This document shows, piece after piece, positions 1 to 10,600 of a stretch of 64,000 nt of DNA. Source of the stretch: JACVRW01 sp963808775 (GTDB taxonomy: Bacteria; Actinomycetota; Thermoleophilia; Solirubrobacterales; Thermoleophilaceae); the NCBI GenBank assembly GCA_963808775.1, contig CAWEGR010000006.1, forward strand, positions 1 through 64,000, in the 5' to 3' direction. The notes under the pieces were generated by a model, which did not search any database, had not been told where the DNA came from, and worked only from the letters and a program-made list of their open reading frames with translations. Position numbers and translations under genes: made by a program. Within the stretch, counting starts at the first letter, position 1; each line of letters opens with the position of its first letter.

Positions 1-61
1 CTCGACCGCGCTACCGGCGTGCCGGTGCCGACCCACGCTCGGGGCGGACGTGTCGGCGGCC

Positions 62-86
62 CGTCGGCGCCGTGAGAGCGCCGACG
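62..86 (-). terminator. Hairpin after the FAD-linked oxidase
   Basis: A perfect 9-bp inverted repeat (CGTCGGCGC and GCGCCGACG) with a 7-base loop lies about 50 bases beyond the stop codon of the minus-strand FAD-linked oxidase. Its position and GC-rich stem suit a factor-independent terminator, but there is no clear T-run. The rest of bases 1-138 holds no gene I can support. Confidence 0.4.
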
Positions 87-138
87 AGCACCCACGCAGA
101 GGATTGGGTTGCGGACAAGGCGGACCGTCGGGGATCCG

Positions 139-1502
139 TCAGGGCGCGATGTTGTGGTTGAGGTGGAAGACGTTGTCGGGGTCGTAGCGGCGCTTGACTT
201 CTCGGAGCCGGTCGTAGTTGGGGCCGTAGGCGGCGCGGATGGCGTCGAGGCCCTGATCGTCGCCGAGGTAGTTGAGCCAGCGGCGGGTCTCCAGGTGGGG
301 CTGCAGGTCGGCGAAGGTCTCGCGAGTCCAGCGGATGTTGGCGTCGGTGCCGGCCGGGTCGGTCCAGACGGTCGGGATGAGGAGGTTCCAGCCGCCCTCG
401 CGGTGCGGGACGGCGGTTCGTTCCGCCCCAACGGGTCACCGCGCCGTGGAAGTGCTCGAGCAGGATCGCCGACATCGGAGACGGGGCGGCGGCGAACCGC
501 TCGACGGCTGTGTCGATCAGCGCGTCCGACAGGCCATCGGTGAAGCTCGAGAGCCAGTAGTTGAGCGCGCCCTTGGGGATACCCGGCGTCGAGCAGCGTG
601 TTCATCACCGGGTAAGGGAGCGGGCCGACCTCAGTCATCAACGGCGATCCGAAGGCCATGAACGGCGCCAGCTCCGCACGGCCGCGTCCGGCTCGCCGGC
701 GTGACAGACGACGAGGGCCGCGAGCTTTGCGCCGGACCCGTCCGGTGCGTGCACCAGGCCGGCGAACACGGTCAGCTCGTCCGAGACGTCAGCCACCGCG
801 TCGCGGTAGAAGCGAAGGAGCTCGGGGGCCGCCTCGAACGGGTGGGCGATCAGGCCACCGGTGACCATGCCGACCGGGTGCAGGCGGTACGTGAACGACG
901 TGACGACGCCGAAGTTGCCGCCGCCGCCGCGCAGCGCCCAAAAAAGGTCCGAGTGCGAGCTCGCGTCGACCTCGAGCACCTCGCCGGCCGCGGTCACGAG
1001 CTCGACCGCGAGCAGGTTGTCCGCCGCGAGCCCGTGCTTGCCCATCAGCCAGCCGAGGCCGCCGCCGAGGGTCAGGCCGGCGATCCCGGTCGTCGAGATG
1101 ACGCCCCCGGTCACGGCCAGGCCGCGCTCGCCGGTGGCGGTGTTCAACTCGGCCCAGCTCACGCCTCCCTGCGCGACGGCCGTCGCGCTCGCGGGGTCGA
1201 CCGCGACCTCCGTCATGTCGGCGAGGCTGGATCATCACGCCGCCGTCCGTCACGGCGCGGCCGGCGACGTTGTGGCCGCCGCCCCGGACCGACACCTCGA
1301 GCCCCGCGCTTCGCGCGAACTCGAGCGCGGCGACCACGTCAGCGGTCGTGCGGCAGCGGACGATCAGCGCCGGGCGGCGGTCGACGAGCCCGTTGTGGAT
1401 GGCACGGGCCTCGTCGTAGCCCGCGTCGCGCGGGGAGACGACGAGCCCGGAGACCTCCCCCGCGAGCGCACCGACCCGGCCATCGTCCAGCGTCATGCTC
1501 AT
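139..1502 (-). pseudogene. FAD-linked (berberine-bridge-type) oxidase, frameshifted
   Basis: This is a flavoprotein oxidase of the FAD_binding_4 plus BBE type, which oxidises alcohols, sugars or similar small substrates with a tightly bound FAD. The first third carries the FAD-binding segment with RGGGHNVAG, whose His is the usual covalent 8-alpha attachment site. The middle has the glycine-rich GLTLGGGLGW motif with no second Cys linkage site. The extreme C-terminus has the BBE tail ending FHLNHNIAP. The total span matches the family's usual ~455 residues. The frame breaks near 1225, 672, 582 and 425, with conserved family sequence continuing after each break, so I read it as one gene with indels. 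They may be genuine decay or sequencing error. The substrate is unknown. Confidence 0.8.
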
Positions 1503-1772
1503 GTGATCGAGTCCTTTCCGTTCGTGGTGCCGCCATCATCTCCGGATCGTCCGCCCGGCGCCAGTGCCGTCGCGGTGGCGTCGAAAGCAACGCGGCAGCC
1601 GTACGTCGGCCGCGGCGGTCGTCCGACACCCTGTCCCGCCTGGCAAAAGCCGCGCATGACTCGGGCTGCAGAGTGTCGCAATGCGCGAAAAGCGACAGCG
1701 AGGAGGGACGGGCGCAAAGAGACGCTCCTCCCCGCTTGCCACGCAGGAGCTAAGCGGTGACGCCGCTCGGCC

Positions 1773-2519
1773 TCAGTACAACACCGACGGTAACCAGGAG
1801 CCACTTGGCTCTCGGTACTCGCCGAGTGCCATCAGATTCATCGGTTTCACCAGACGAAAGCCTTCCTCGAGACACCAGCGGAACAAGCCGCTACGCAAAG
1901 GCACGAGGAAGGCGAGCGGGTCCTCCACCGCGGCTGCCGCTCCTTGCAGCAGCGCCGTCATGTCGTCCTCGCTTTCGGCGACGCCGTGGTTGAGCGGCCA
2001 GAAGGTCACGCTTGAGGCGTAGGCCACGATCCGTCGGTCGCGCATGGCGACGAACGGAGCGAACGCCTGGATCGAGTCGCGAAGTTCGTTTGTGCGCTCG
2101 AAGCCATGGACCTGCTTGCAGAGAGCCGCGCACTCCTCGAGGTCGTCTTCTTCTAGCGGCCGCACGTCGACGCCTTGGACGAGGCCGCTTCGCGGCTTCC
2201 CGCTGATGACGGCGATCGGCTCCTTGACGTCGAAGCCGAGCAACTCATAGAGCGAGAGCGAGCGCAGGTGGAACGCGTCTTGTTGAAGCCGGATGCCGGG
2301 CGCCCCTTCGCCGTGTTCGATCACCGCCTCCATCAACTTGCGTCCCACGCCTGCATTCTGGCTCTCGGGATCGACGCTGATCGGGCCGATGCCCCTGATC
2401 GGGTCGCGCTCGTCAATGAAGTTGGAGCCGACGATCCGCCCATCGCTCTCGGCGACCACCCCCCAGATCGAGGGATGTGGGATCCAAATCCCCATGATTC
2501 CAGTGGCGGCCTCGAGCAC
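1773..2519 (-). CDS. Tandem GNAT-family N-acetyltransferase
   Basis: This protein has two GNAT-like halves. The N-terminal half (about residues 1-95) carries the core GNAT elements, including the acetyl-CoA-loop-like segment SQNAGVGRKLMEA. The C-terminal half (about 110-248) resembles the second, divergent acyltransferase domain common in two-domain actinobacterial GNATs. Members acetylate small amines or antibiotics, but the substrate here is unknown. The GTG at 2519 is the first usable start. However, recognisable GNAT sequence (ELGDAEACAQILFDAFG) continues in frame upstream to about 2630, where I find no ATG, GTG or TTG before an in-frame stop. The true start is therefore probably upstream and disrupted. 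Base composition is lower in GC than in most of the window. Confidence 0.75.
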   Translation of the reverse strand: MLEAATGIMGIWIPHPSIWGVVAESDGRIVGSNFIDERDPIRGIGPISVDPESQNAGVGRKLMEAVIEHGEGAPGIRLQQDAFHLRSLSLYELLGFDVKEPIAVISGKPRSGLVQGVDVRPLEEDDLEECAALCKQVHGFERTNELRDSIQAFAPFVAMRDRRIVAYASSVTFWPLNHGVAESEDDMTALLQGAAAAVEDPLAFLVPLRSGLFRWCLEEGFRLVKPMNLMALGEYREPSGSWLPSVLY

Positions 2520-2927
2520 CGGGAAGTCGCGCGGAAAGCGGTGGTGGTCCTGGATACCGCCGAAAGCATCGAACAGGATCTGAGCACAGGCCTCGGCGTC
2601 GCCGAGCTCGACCGCAATCAGCGTTATACGTTTTGTGGCCCGCGGTGGATAATTCGTCTGACAAGGGATCCTCCGCTCTATTCATACCGCTAGCGAATCA
2701 ACTCGGCGTTGTAGGCAAATTGACGGCCGAACTCTCTCGAAGCGAACTGTCGCAACACAAGCGCGCGATCACTACCGCTATGCGTGAAGAGCAAAAGTGC
2801 GCGATCGTCGTGCGATCGCCCGAACCCGCGGGTATGTCGGGAGGTGCTGGGCCTCGTCCGTCGGGAGCGGGTGCGGTGCTTGCCGAGACGTCTGCTTTCA
2901 CGGGGGAAGGGCCTAGAGTGGCGATAC
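2520..2927. other. No clean gene; 5' part of GNAT and spacer
   Basis: The first ~110 bases encode, on the minus strand, the missing N-terminus of the GNAT protein. The remaining ~300 bases separate two divergently oriented genes. They are less GC-rich than the surroundings and probably hold promoters, but I see no convincing -35/-10 pair and no RNA gene. Confidence 0.5.
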
Positions 2928-4629
2928 ATGTCTGGCCCCGTGCTTGTCGCCGTTGATGACGATGCTGGCGTATTGCATGACGTCGAGCGCGAGTTGCACG
3001 ATCGCTATGCCCGCCATTACCGCGTGATCTGCCTGCCGTCGTCTCACGAGACGCTTGCCCGTCTCGAGTCCCTTGCGGCTGCCGGTGAGGAGGTGGCCCT
3101 GGTCCTTGCGGGACAGTGGCTCTCTGGGATGTCCGGAAGCGAGCTGTTAGACGAAGCGCGTCACCTTCATCCGCACGCAAAGCGCGGGCTGCTGATCGAG
3201 TGGGGTGGCTGGGGGGACCGGGCGACGGGCGACGCGATCTTCGAGGCCATCGCCCGCGGACGCATCGACCACTACGTGGTGCGGCCTCAGCGCCACCGGA
3301 CGAGCTGTTCCACCAGGCGATCTCGAGCTTGCTCCTCGCGTGGGCCGAGACGCGGCGCGCGCGCCGTACACGATCGACGTCGTGGGCGAGTCATGGTCCG
3401 GCCGGGCCTACGAGCTGCGCGAGGTGCTCGGGCGTTGCGCCATGCCGCACCGTTCTGCCTGGCCGACTCGGAGGACGGCCGCGCCCTCCTCGCCGACGTC
3501 GGCGCGGCGGCGAAGTTCCCGCTGCTCGTGTTTCCCGACGGCACCGTCATGGAGGACCCCACCGACGCGGACATCGCGCGGGCCGCCGGCACGCCGATCA
3601 ACCCGGAGGGAACGGACTACGACCTGGTGATCGTCGGCGCCGGACCGGCCGGCCTGTCCGCCGCCGTCTACGGCGCCTCCGAGGGGCTCCGCACGGTGGT
3701 CGTCGACTCCGGCAGCATCGGCGGGCAGGCCACCTCGAGCTCGTTGATCCGCAACTACCTCGGCTTCCCGCGCGGCGTCAGCGGCGCCGGCTGGCCCGCC
3801 GGCCTACGAGCAGGCGTGGGTCTTCGGTGCGCACTTCGCCTTCATGCAGCCGGTCGACCGACCTTCGGCGGAGGACGACGGGCTCGTCGTCACGCTCTCC
3901 GACAGCGGCGGGGTGGTGCAGGCGCGGTGCTCCTCGCGCCGGGCGCCAGCTACCGGCGCCTCGGGGTCCCGGTGCTCGAGGCGCTGAACGGCGCCGGGGT
4001 CTTCTACGGCGGGCCGCCTCCGAGGCGCCCGCCATGGTCGGCGAGGAGGTCTACGTCGTCGGCGGCGCCAACTCGGCCGGCCAGGCGCGCTCCACCTCGC
4101 CCGCTATGCCCGGCACGTCACCCTCGTGGTGCGGGCGCGATCGCTCGAGGCGGGGATGTCGCACTACCTGGTCCGCCAGGTGGAGGCGACGCCGAACATC
4201 GAGGTCCGGCTCGGCACCGAGGTCGTCGACGGCGGTGGCGACGGTTGGCTCGACCACCTCGTGCTGCGCGACGCGCGGACGGAGGCCTGGAGACCGTCGG
4301 CGCCGACGCGCTGTTCCTCATGATCGGCGCCCGGCCGCACACCGAGTGGCTGCCCCCGGCGATCGAGCGCGACGACGCAGGGCTTCGTCCTCACCGGCGC
4401 GGATCTGAGCGACGACGACGCCTGGCCGCTCGACCGCAGCCCGTTGCTGCTCGAGACGAGCATGCCCGGCGTCTTCGCGGCCGGCGACGTCCGGCACGGC
4501 TCGGTGAAGCGCGTCGCGTCCGCGGTCGGCGAGGGCTCGGTCGCGATCCAGTTCCTCCACCGGCTGTTCGAGGCCGATGGGCTGCATCCGCGCGGCCGCC
4601 CGAAGGAGCCCGCCGACGTGATTGGATAG
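2928..4629 (+). pseudogene. Receiver-fused thioredoxin-reductase-like flavoprotein, frameshifted
   Basis: An N-terminal response-regulator-like domain (about residues 1-120) is followed by a glutaredoxin/thioredoxin-like linker and a pyridine-nucleotide-disulfide reductase module. FAD binding is shown by IVGAGPAGLSAAVYGASEG and NAD(P)H binding by VVGGANSAGQA. The C-terminal GVFAAGDVRHG motif closes the FAD site. Known members of this fused family reduce small redox partners with NADPH. Two features are odd. The receiver position that normally holds the phosphorylated Asp is Gly (about residue 62, in LAGQWLSG). The reductase lacks the CxxC of true thioredoxin reductases, with GG replacing it, as in related members. 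At least five frame breaks lie between 3290 and 4390, but the total length of ~567 codons is normal. The ATG at 2928 opens the conserved reading. Confidence 0.75.
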
Positions 4630-4759
4630 TGACGATGTGGCTGGTACCCGGCCCTTGCCGCCTGATAGCACGAGTGGCGCGCGTGGAAACGGGCTGCGAG
4701 CAGGCTGCTGCGCATGGAACGGGTTGTTGAAACGTAAAAGGCGGATTCCACGGCCCTGA

Positions 4760-5230
4760 GTGCAGTTCCGTTTTAGCTGCGCCTATGTCAAGGGATTATC
4801 GGCGCGGTCAGCGCTCATCACACGCAGCATGCGTGATGGCTATCCAGACTGGTCGCCCACGGCCGACCGTATCCTCTACTGGCGGGAGAGCATCGCCGGC
4901 CTAAGGAACCCACTGTTCCTGCCGGGGGACCTGTTTGGGGGGTCGTGGGGCGACCTGTTTGTCGCGCCAGCCCGAGGTCTCCGTGGGCACCCGCCGAAGC
5001 GACTGACGACAACGGTTGCGACTTCGCCGCGCGTCTCGTCGCCGGTGAGCGGCACCTGGTCGCCGGATGGCCGCTACATCGCCTACGTGCGCATGCCGAA
5101 CTACCAGGACCCCGACCGCGAGCGGAAGGGGTCGCTCTGGATAATGCGAGCCAACGGCCAGTTGAAACAACGCGTCATAGCCGGCGTGCGGGACTCCGGA
5201 AGCAGCTGGCAGCCACTGCCACGTCGGTAG
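4760..5230 (+). CDS. TolB/PD40-like beta-propeller fragment
   Basis: The 156-residue reading frame contains two PD40/TolB-type propeller blades: YPDWSPTADRILYW near residue 30 and GTWSPDGRYIAYVRM near residue 98, followed by SLWIMRANG. These blades normally occur in sets of five to seven in periplasmic or secreted proteins that bind partner proteins. Here only the last two remain. The first ~20 residues are unrelated to the family and the upstream DNA is less GC-rich, so this looks like the 3' remnant of a longer gene. No signal peptide is visible. It may not be functional. Confidence 0.5.
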   Translation: MQFRFSCAYVKGLSARSALITRSMRDGYPDWSPTADRILYWRESIAGLRNPLFLPGDLFGGSWGDLFVAPARGLRGHPPKRLTTTVATSPRVSSPVSGTWSPDGRYIAYVRMPNYQDPDRERKGSLWIMRANGQLKQRVIAGVRDSGSSWQPLPRR

Positions 5231-5588
5231 TGGCCGCAACGCACTGCCGCGCCCTGAAACGTCCTTGCCGGACGGCCACCGGCCGTTCGGCCTTGCGGCC
5301 ACATCGAGAGCACGCCTGGTACACCGGTCCCTCCTGGCCGCCCCGGGACCCGCCGCTGCCGCTCAGGATCTGGTTGCGCAGCGCGCAGGCCCGAGGTTCC
5401 ATGCTGCGAGGCGTGGCACTGCGCTCCTGCCTTGCATGGAAAGCGAAAGCGGAGGCATGTCCGGCTCGGCTGCGCGGCTCGAGCCCAGCGGTAGCGGAGT
5501 GCACGGCTAATGCTGACAGGCGCGCGTTCGGCCGCCCGGGTCCCGCGATGGCTTGGCATGCGCAGCGCCTGGATGGCCGGCGTGTTGG
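5231..5588. other. Spacer with no supported gene
   Basis: This 358-base gap lies between the propeller fragment and the 3' end of the monoamine oxidase gene. Apart from the hairpin at 5268-5290 I see no gene, repeat or RNA. The open frames here have compositionally skewed, Arg-rich translations and no recognisable motifs. Confidence 0.5.
5268..5290 (+). terminator. Candidate hairpin after the propeller fragment
   Basis: CCGGACGGCC and GGCCGTTCGG pair over 10 bp (one G-U) around a 3-base loop, about 40 bases after the propeller fragment's stop. This fits a terminator by position, but no T-run follows. Confidence 0.4.
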
Positions 5589-6935
5589 CTAGGAACGAGC
5601 CTCGAGCACCTCGACCGCTGCCCTGATGCCGGACTCGATCGCGCCGTCGACGTAGCCCATCCATCGCTTGGCGGTCTCGGTCCCGGCCCAGTGGATGCGA
5701 CCGACGGGTTCGCGAAGCGCGGGACCAAACTGGGTCCAGGCTCCCGGCGGGAAGTGGGCGCCGTAGCAGCCCCTGGTCCATTCGTCTGCGCTCCAGTCCA
5801 GGTCGACATAGCCGATGGCGCGGTCACCCGGGCGTCCCAGAGCGCGCTCGGCATGCTCGATCACCCGCTCTTGCCGCTCGGCCGGCGCGAGACGGCCCGC
5901 CTCAATGCCATTTGAGGCCTCCATGAAGCCGACGATCACGCCGGGCTCAGTGCCCGCCGGGGTTGCGTCGAACATCATCGTGACCATCTCATCCGGGGAA
6001 TAGACGAAGCCCGAAAGCCCGAGCTTGCGCCACCACGGGGTCGGATACACGAGGTTGAACTTCACGACCGATCCGCCAGGAAGGCGCTGTGTCAACTGAT
6101 CGCGGCGAGCGGGAAGCGGCGGGTCGTAGACAAGGCGGCCAGCGAGGACGGGCGGAATTGCGACGATGGCTCGCCGGGCGCGAACCTCGCCGGCCTCGCC
6201 CGCAACCGCGACACCGTCCGCATCGTGGGAGATCGCTCTCACCGGCCACTCTAGGCGAATGGCCTCCTCGAGACGCGCGCCCAGCCTGGTCGCCGGCTCC
6301 TGAAGGCCGCCCACGAGCCGATCCTGTTGCGCACCGCCCTCGAGGTTGACGAGCGACTCCCAACCGCCGCCGGAGCGGATGTAGAAGAGCACGTGCAGGA
6401 ATGACATGTTGGCCGGCTCAGTCGCAAATATGTTCGCCGTCGTCGTCGCGAGCATGGTGCGCGCACCCGGGCGGTGGAACTGCTCGTTGAGCCAAGTGTC
6501 GAACGTCATTGCGTCCAGCGAGCGTGCTCGCGGCGCCTCCCACGGGCGGTCGAGTGGGATCCCGTCCGCCGCGTGCTCAATCGCCGCGACGGCGGAAGCG
6601 TATTCGTCGAGGTCCTCCCGGTCGTAGCCCTCCTCGCCACGGACCCGCCTGGGCTGGCCGCCCTCGAGCACGACGTCTTCGCCGCCCGTCCACTGGCGGA
6701 ACGTGGCGACTCCCGTCTCGGCCGCCAGTTCGTAGATGTGGTCTTGCGTCGGGCCGATCCACTGACCGCCCAGGTCAACCGTCGCACCGGCCTCCTCGAC
6801 CGTGAACGTCCGACCCCCGACGCGATCGCGCGCCTCCAGAACGACCGCCGAGCACCCCTCCTCGGTAAGTCTCCGGGCAGCCGCCAAGCCGGCATAACCG
6901 CCACCGACGATGACTGCATCCAGAACCTCGTTCAT
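5589..6935 (-). CDS. Flavin-containing monoamine oxidase
   Basis: This 448-residue FAD-dependent amine oxidase oxidises primary or secondary amines to imines or aldehydes with release of hydrogen peroxide. The N-terminal dinucleotide-binding motif VIVGGGYAGLAAARRL starts at residue 9. VLEARDRVGGRTFT follows, and the C-terminal FAD site IHWAGTETAKRWMGYVDGA is intact. The tail contains RGCYGAHFPPG with Cys at about residue 390. That is the position of the cysteine to which FAD is covalently attached in mitochondrial MAO, so a covalent flavin is likely here. Length and domain order are normal, and the ATG at 6935 precedes the dinucleotide motif directly. No signal peptide is seen, so it is probably cytoplasmic. 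Its neighbours are unrelated and the substrate is unknown. Confidence 0.9.
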   Translation of the reverse strand: MNEVLDAVIVGGGYAGLAAARRLTEEGCSAVVLEARDRVGGRTFTVEEAGATVDLGGQWIGPTQDHIYELAAETGVATFRQWTGGEDVVLEGGQPRRVRGEEGYDREDLDEYASAVAAIEHAADGIPLDRPWEAPRARSLDAMTFDTWLNEQFHRPGARTMLATTTANIFATEPANMSFLHVLFYIRSGGGWESLVNLEGGAQQDRLVGGLQEPATRLGARLEEAIRLEWPVRAISHDADGVAVAGEAGEVRARRAIVAIPPVLAGRLVYDPPLPARRDQLTQRLPGGSVVKFNLVYPTPWWRKLGLSGFVYSPDEMVTMMFDATPAGTEPGVIVGFMEASNGIEAGRLAPAERQERVIEHAERALGRPGDRAIGYVDLDWSADEWTRGCYGAHFPPGAWTQFGPALREPVGRIHWAGTETAKRWMGYVDGAIESGIRAAVEVLEARS

Positions 6936-7418
6936 GCGGCCCCAGCCTACCCCGGTACCCGATCCAGACTAGGGGTGGAGGCCCGGGCGACGTCCCGGGG
7001 GAATCCGCGCGCTGGCGGACTCGGCCGAGCGGCTCTTCCGGGTTAGCGTGAAAGCAGCACCGGATCCTGACGACGAGACCCACTCTGGTTTGGACCAAGA
7101 GCACGAGCGGTCTGTAAGGGCAAACGCCCTAGACCGGCACGTGATCGGCGGTAGGTGCAACGACCTAAGCGAAATGTGCTCCATGCTGGGAGCAATGGCA
7201 CTTCGCCTGCATCGCCGCCTTGCGCGAACTCGCAGGCGGCGTCGGTAGCACTCGAGACGCCTGCGCGCGATCGGCGTGCGATCGACTGCATCGGCGGTCC
7301 AGCGCTAGATCCGCGCCGTGCACGTGAAAGCCCGGAAAGGAGCAGACAGGCGAGACCCAGCTGCGGCCACGCATCCGACCAGAACCCCTGCAAATCGCGC
7401 GCTTCTGAGACCCGCTAG
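6936..7418. other. Spacer between monoamine oxidase and tRNA-Ser
   Basis: These 483 bases lie upstream of the monoamine oxidase start and beyond the 3' end of the tRNA. They contain a weak interrupted stem around 7168-7205 and a 7-bp inverted repeat near 7206-7240. No reading frame has recognisable content. It probably holds the monoamine oxidase promoter. I can call nothing specific. Confidence 0.45.
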
Positions 7419-7506
7419 CGGAGGGGGAGGGATTCGAACCCTCGGTCGACCAATGGCCGACAACGGTTTTCGAGACCGCCCCGTTCAACCGCTCCGGCAC
7501 CCCTCC
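7419..7506 (-). tRNA. tRNA-Ser (anticodon CGA)
   Basis: Read on the minus strand, this is an 88-nt class II tRNA. A 7-bp acceptor stem (GGAGGGG with CCCCTCC, discriminator G) encloses a D-arm containing GCCGGAGCGG and an anticodon stem-loop whose loop CTCGAAA gives anticodon CGA (codon UCG). A long variable arm typical of serine tRNAs and a GGTTCGAATCC T-arm follow. CCA is not encoded. It stands alone, between the monoamine oxidase and a large secreted protein. Confidence 0.95.
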
Positions 7507-7553
7507 GGGACGCACAACTGTAGATGCTCGCGCGCGCGAGGCGAGTGGCAGGT

Positions 7554-7584
7554 CTCGGGGCCGGCGGGTGTCGCCGGCCCCGAG
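7554..7584 (-). terminator. Strong hairpin after the large secreted protein
   Basis: A perfect 13-bp stem (CTCGGGGCCGGCG with CGCCGGCCCCGAG) and a 5-base loop lie 20 bases past the stop codon of the minus-strand 1015-residue protein. This position is typical of an intrinsic terminator, although the T-run is missing. A second short palindrome (CTCGCGCGCGCGAG, 7527-7540) follows. Confidence 0.65.
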
Positions 7585-7603
7585 CTTGCGAGCCTCCTGA
7601 GCG

Positions 7604-10600
7604 CTAGGCGCCGCGCGGCCTGCGGCGCGCCGGCTTCACCGACGCCCGCGCCGCCGGACCCTTGCTGTTGAGCCTGGTCAGGCCCATCACGGTCACCTTC
7701 GCGCGCGCCCGGCGCGGCACACCCTTCAGCGTGTACGTGTGCCGCTTCGCGCCGACGATGCGCACGATCCGCCTGCCGTCGGAGAGCGAGAAGCGGACCG
7801 CGTGCTTGAAGCCGCGCGGCTTGGGCCGCCAGCTCACCACGAGGCGCGAGCGGCTGCGCTTCACGGTCAGGTTGCGCGGCTTGCCCGGCTTCAGCATCCC
7901 CGGCGCCCGGTAGGACCCGGCCGTCAGGTTGGTGCGCGGACGGCCGTCCTGCTGGACCATCGCGATGATCTTGCGCCGGCCGGCGGGACCGTCGGCGGGC
8001 CGGAAGCGCACCGAGCCGCGCGCGGTCTTCGTCGTGGTGATCGCGTTGCGGACGTCCTTGCCGACCTCGGCGAAGGTGATCCGCTGGCCCGCGATGTCAC
8101 GCGCGTTCCAGGACAGGACGCGCTTGTGGCCGCGCCCGCTGACCCGGACCCGCGCCGCCGCCTTCGGCAGGCCGCGGGCCTCGCGCACCAGCTTGACCGG
8201 CGCCGTGCCGTCCTCGGTGAGCGTCCACCTGCCGGCCGCCGGCTTGTTGGCGAGCACGAACGTCGTGCCGTCCTGGCGCAGCTGCGCGTAGAACTGGTCG
8301 TTCTGGACGACGGGCATCGCACGGGAGACGGTCACCGACTCGCCGTTCGGCCCGGTGAGCGTCACGCCCGTGGGACCGCCGTCGGCCGTGACCTCCCAGG
8401 CCGCGCTCGGCAGCCCGGCCGGGAGCGTCGTCTGGCTCAGCGCTCCGACCGCGGCGGCGCTCGCCGGCTTGACCGCGCGGTACGGCGTCAGGTCGCATCC
8501 GGTGAACGCGTCGAAGTCGAAGTCCCAGGTCGCGCCGGCGCCGACGTAGTAGCCGTACACCCCGACGCAGCCGGCGATCCCTCGGCTCGACAGGAGCGCC
8601 CGGGCGTCACCGCACGGGTCCGGCCCCCAGACGTCGAGGCATGCGCTGATCGAGCCCTCCACGTTGAACGCGTCGAGGCCGTCGACCCATCCGTTGACGC
8701 CCCCGTTCAGGCTGAGCCGCCACAGGTCCCACTTGGCGTTCGCGCCGAACTCGAACAGGCCCGTCGACGAGTAGCGCACGAAGGCGCTCGCGAGCTCGAA
8801 GCGGTTCGCCACCTTGGCGTTGCCCGAGATCTCGGCCACCCACGGGTCGGCGAGCACGGCCTTGAGCTGGCCGCCGATCGAGACCGCCTGGACGCCCGCG
8901 ACCTTCGGGCCTGCGGACAGGCCGATCGTGCCCATGAGGGCCAGCGGATCACGCTGGACGCCGAAGCCGATGCTCTGCAGGAAGACGCCTGCGCCGATCG
9001 GCTGGTTCAGCCCGCCGACGCTGCCGCGCAGGTAGGCGAAGTCGCCGTCCTTGATCCCGAAGCCCGCGCCGATCTCATACGTCTTGCCGAAGCGGAGCAC
9101 GACCTTGGCGGAGCCCGCCCAGTTGGTGCCCTCGGCCCACCTGAGCTCGACGTCCTTGAGCTCGAGCGCGAGCACGTTGACCTTCGGCAGCTTCAGGTAG
9201 AGGCCGCTGAAGTCGACGCCGCCGTCGTTGCTCGTGTTGAACGTCGTGGTCGTGGTGACCGCGCCGAAGTAGTTGAACGGCCAGAAGTCGAGCTTGAGCG
9301 TGGGCGTCAGAGCGGCCTTGCCGCTCTTGAGGAACGAGAGGTCGACCGCGGTGACCGGCAGCCCCTTGAGCTTCTCGATGCCGCTGATGTCGAGGCCGAC
9401 GACGTTCCGCGGACCGTCCACCGGGCCGGAGGTGTAGGAGTAGTCCAGCTTGATCGGGCCCGCGTAGATCGGGATCTCCGGGCTGCTCGCGAGCGAGACG
9501 CGGAACGGCATCGTCAGCTCGCGGCCACGGATGGTCCTGTTGGCGGGATCGACCACGAGCGTCGGACGGGAGTCGTCGGCGGGACGGATCACGAGCCCGT
9601 TGATGCGGACCGTCGTGTCCGTGGCCTCCCAGTGGCCGGCTCGCTTGACCATGCAGTCCTCGCTGCGCGCGTCGAGGTAGTCGGCGCGCACGGTGCGCTC
9701 GCAGTTCTCGCGGATGCGCACCTGCTTCGTGATCGTGCGCGAGCTGGCGCCCACGGCGGCGCCCGAGGGCGTGGCCTTGATCGCGATCGTCGTGTACTGG
9801 TCCGAATGGGCGGCCCCCTCGGCCGCGCTGAGGTGGAGGATGCTCCTGGTGCCGGTTCCGGTCACCGGGTTCGGGCTGAGGGACCCGCTCATCCCCGTCG
9901 GGAGACCCGTGACCGAGAACGACACGTTCCCGTTCGAGCCGTTGAGGCGGTTGAGATCCACCGCGACGTCGACCGAGTCTCCGGTCAGCACGTCCACGAT
10001 CGTCTGGCCCGGGTTCATCGTGAAGTCGGCCGGCTGCGGGCCATCCGGGGTGGTGATCGAGACGTCGTCGATGGCGAGCGTCTTGCCGCCGTCATCGCCG
10101 TCGTCCGCGGTGACCTCGAAGGAGGCGATGCTCTGTCCCGCCGGCGCCGTGACGGTGACCTTCTGGGTCATCGTCGCGCCGGAGGTCACGGTCACGTAAA
10201 CGGAGCTGCCGAGCAGGTCGCCGTCGGAGTTGTACGCGCGGATGCGCGCCTGCATCGTGTCGCCCGGGTTGGGGAACAGCGGGTTCTCCCAGTAGCCCAC
10301 GTACGCGCTCACCGTGGTCGCTGTGTTCGTGAGCACGCCGCGCAGCCGCGGCGGCGGGAAGACCTCGCCGCATCCTGTCAGCCCCTCGCAGGTGCTGACG
10401 CCCACCCGGTCGCCCGAGTGCGCCTTGCCGGGGTAGGCCTTGACCATCGGCCGCATGCCGGGGTCGTCCGGGAAGGTGAGGCCATGCGAGGTCTCGTACT
10501 CGGTCGAGACGCGAGTGTCCGGCAGCACGTCGTCGAACGTGGCCGTCCGGGTCGCGGCGCTCGCCGAGCCGGCGAGTCCGAGCACAAGGAGCAGGGCCAA

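Noticed and set aside
6936..7418. Weak inverted repeats considered as a riboswitch or small RNA
   Set aside because: The stems are short and interrupted, no known aptamer core is visible, and the orientation relative to genes does not fit a leader.
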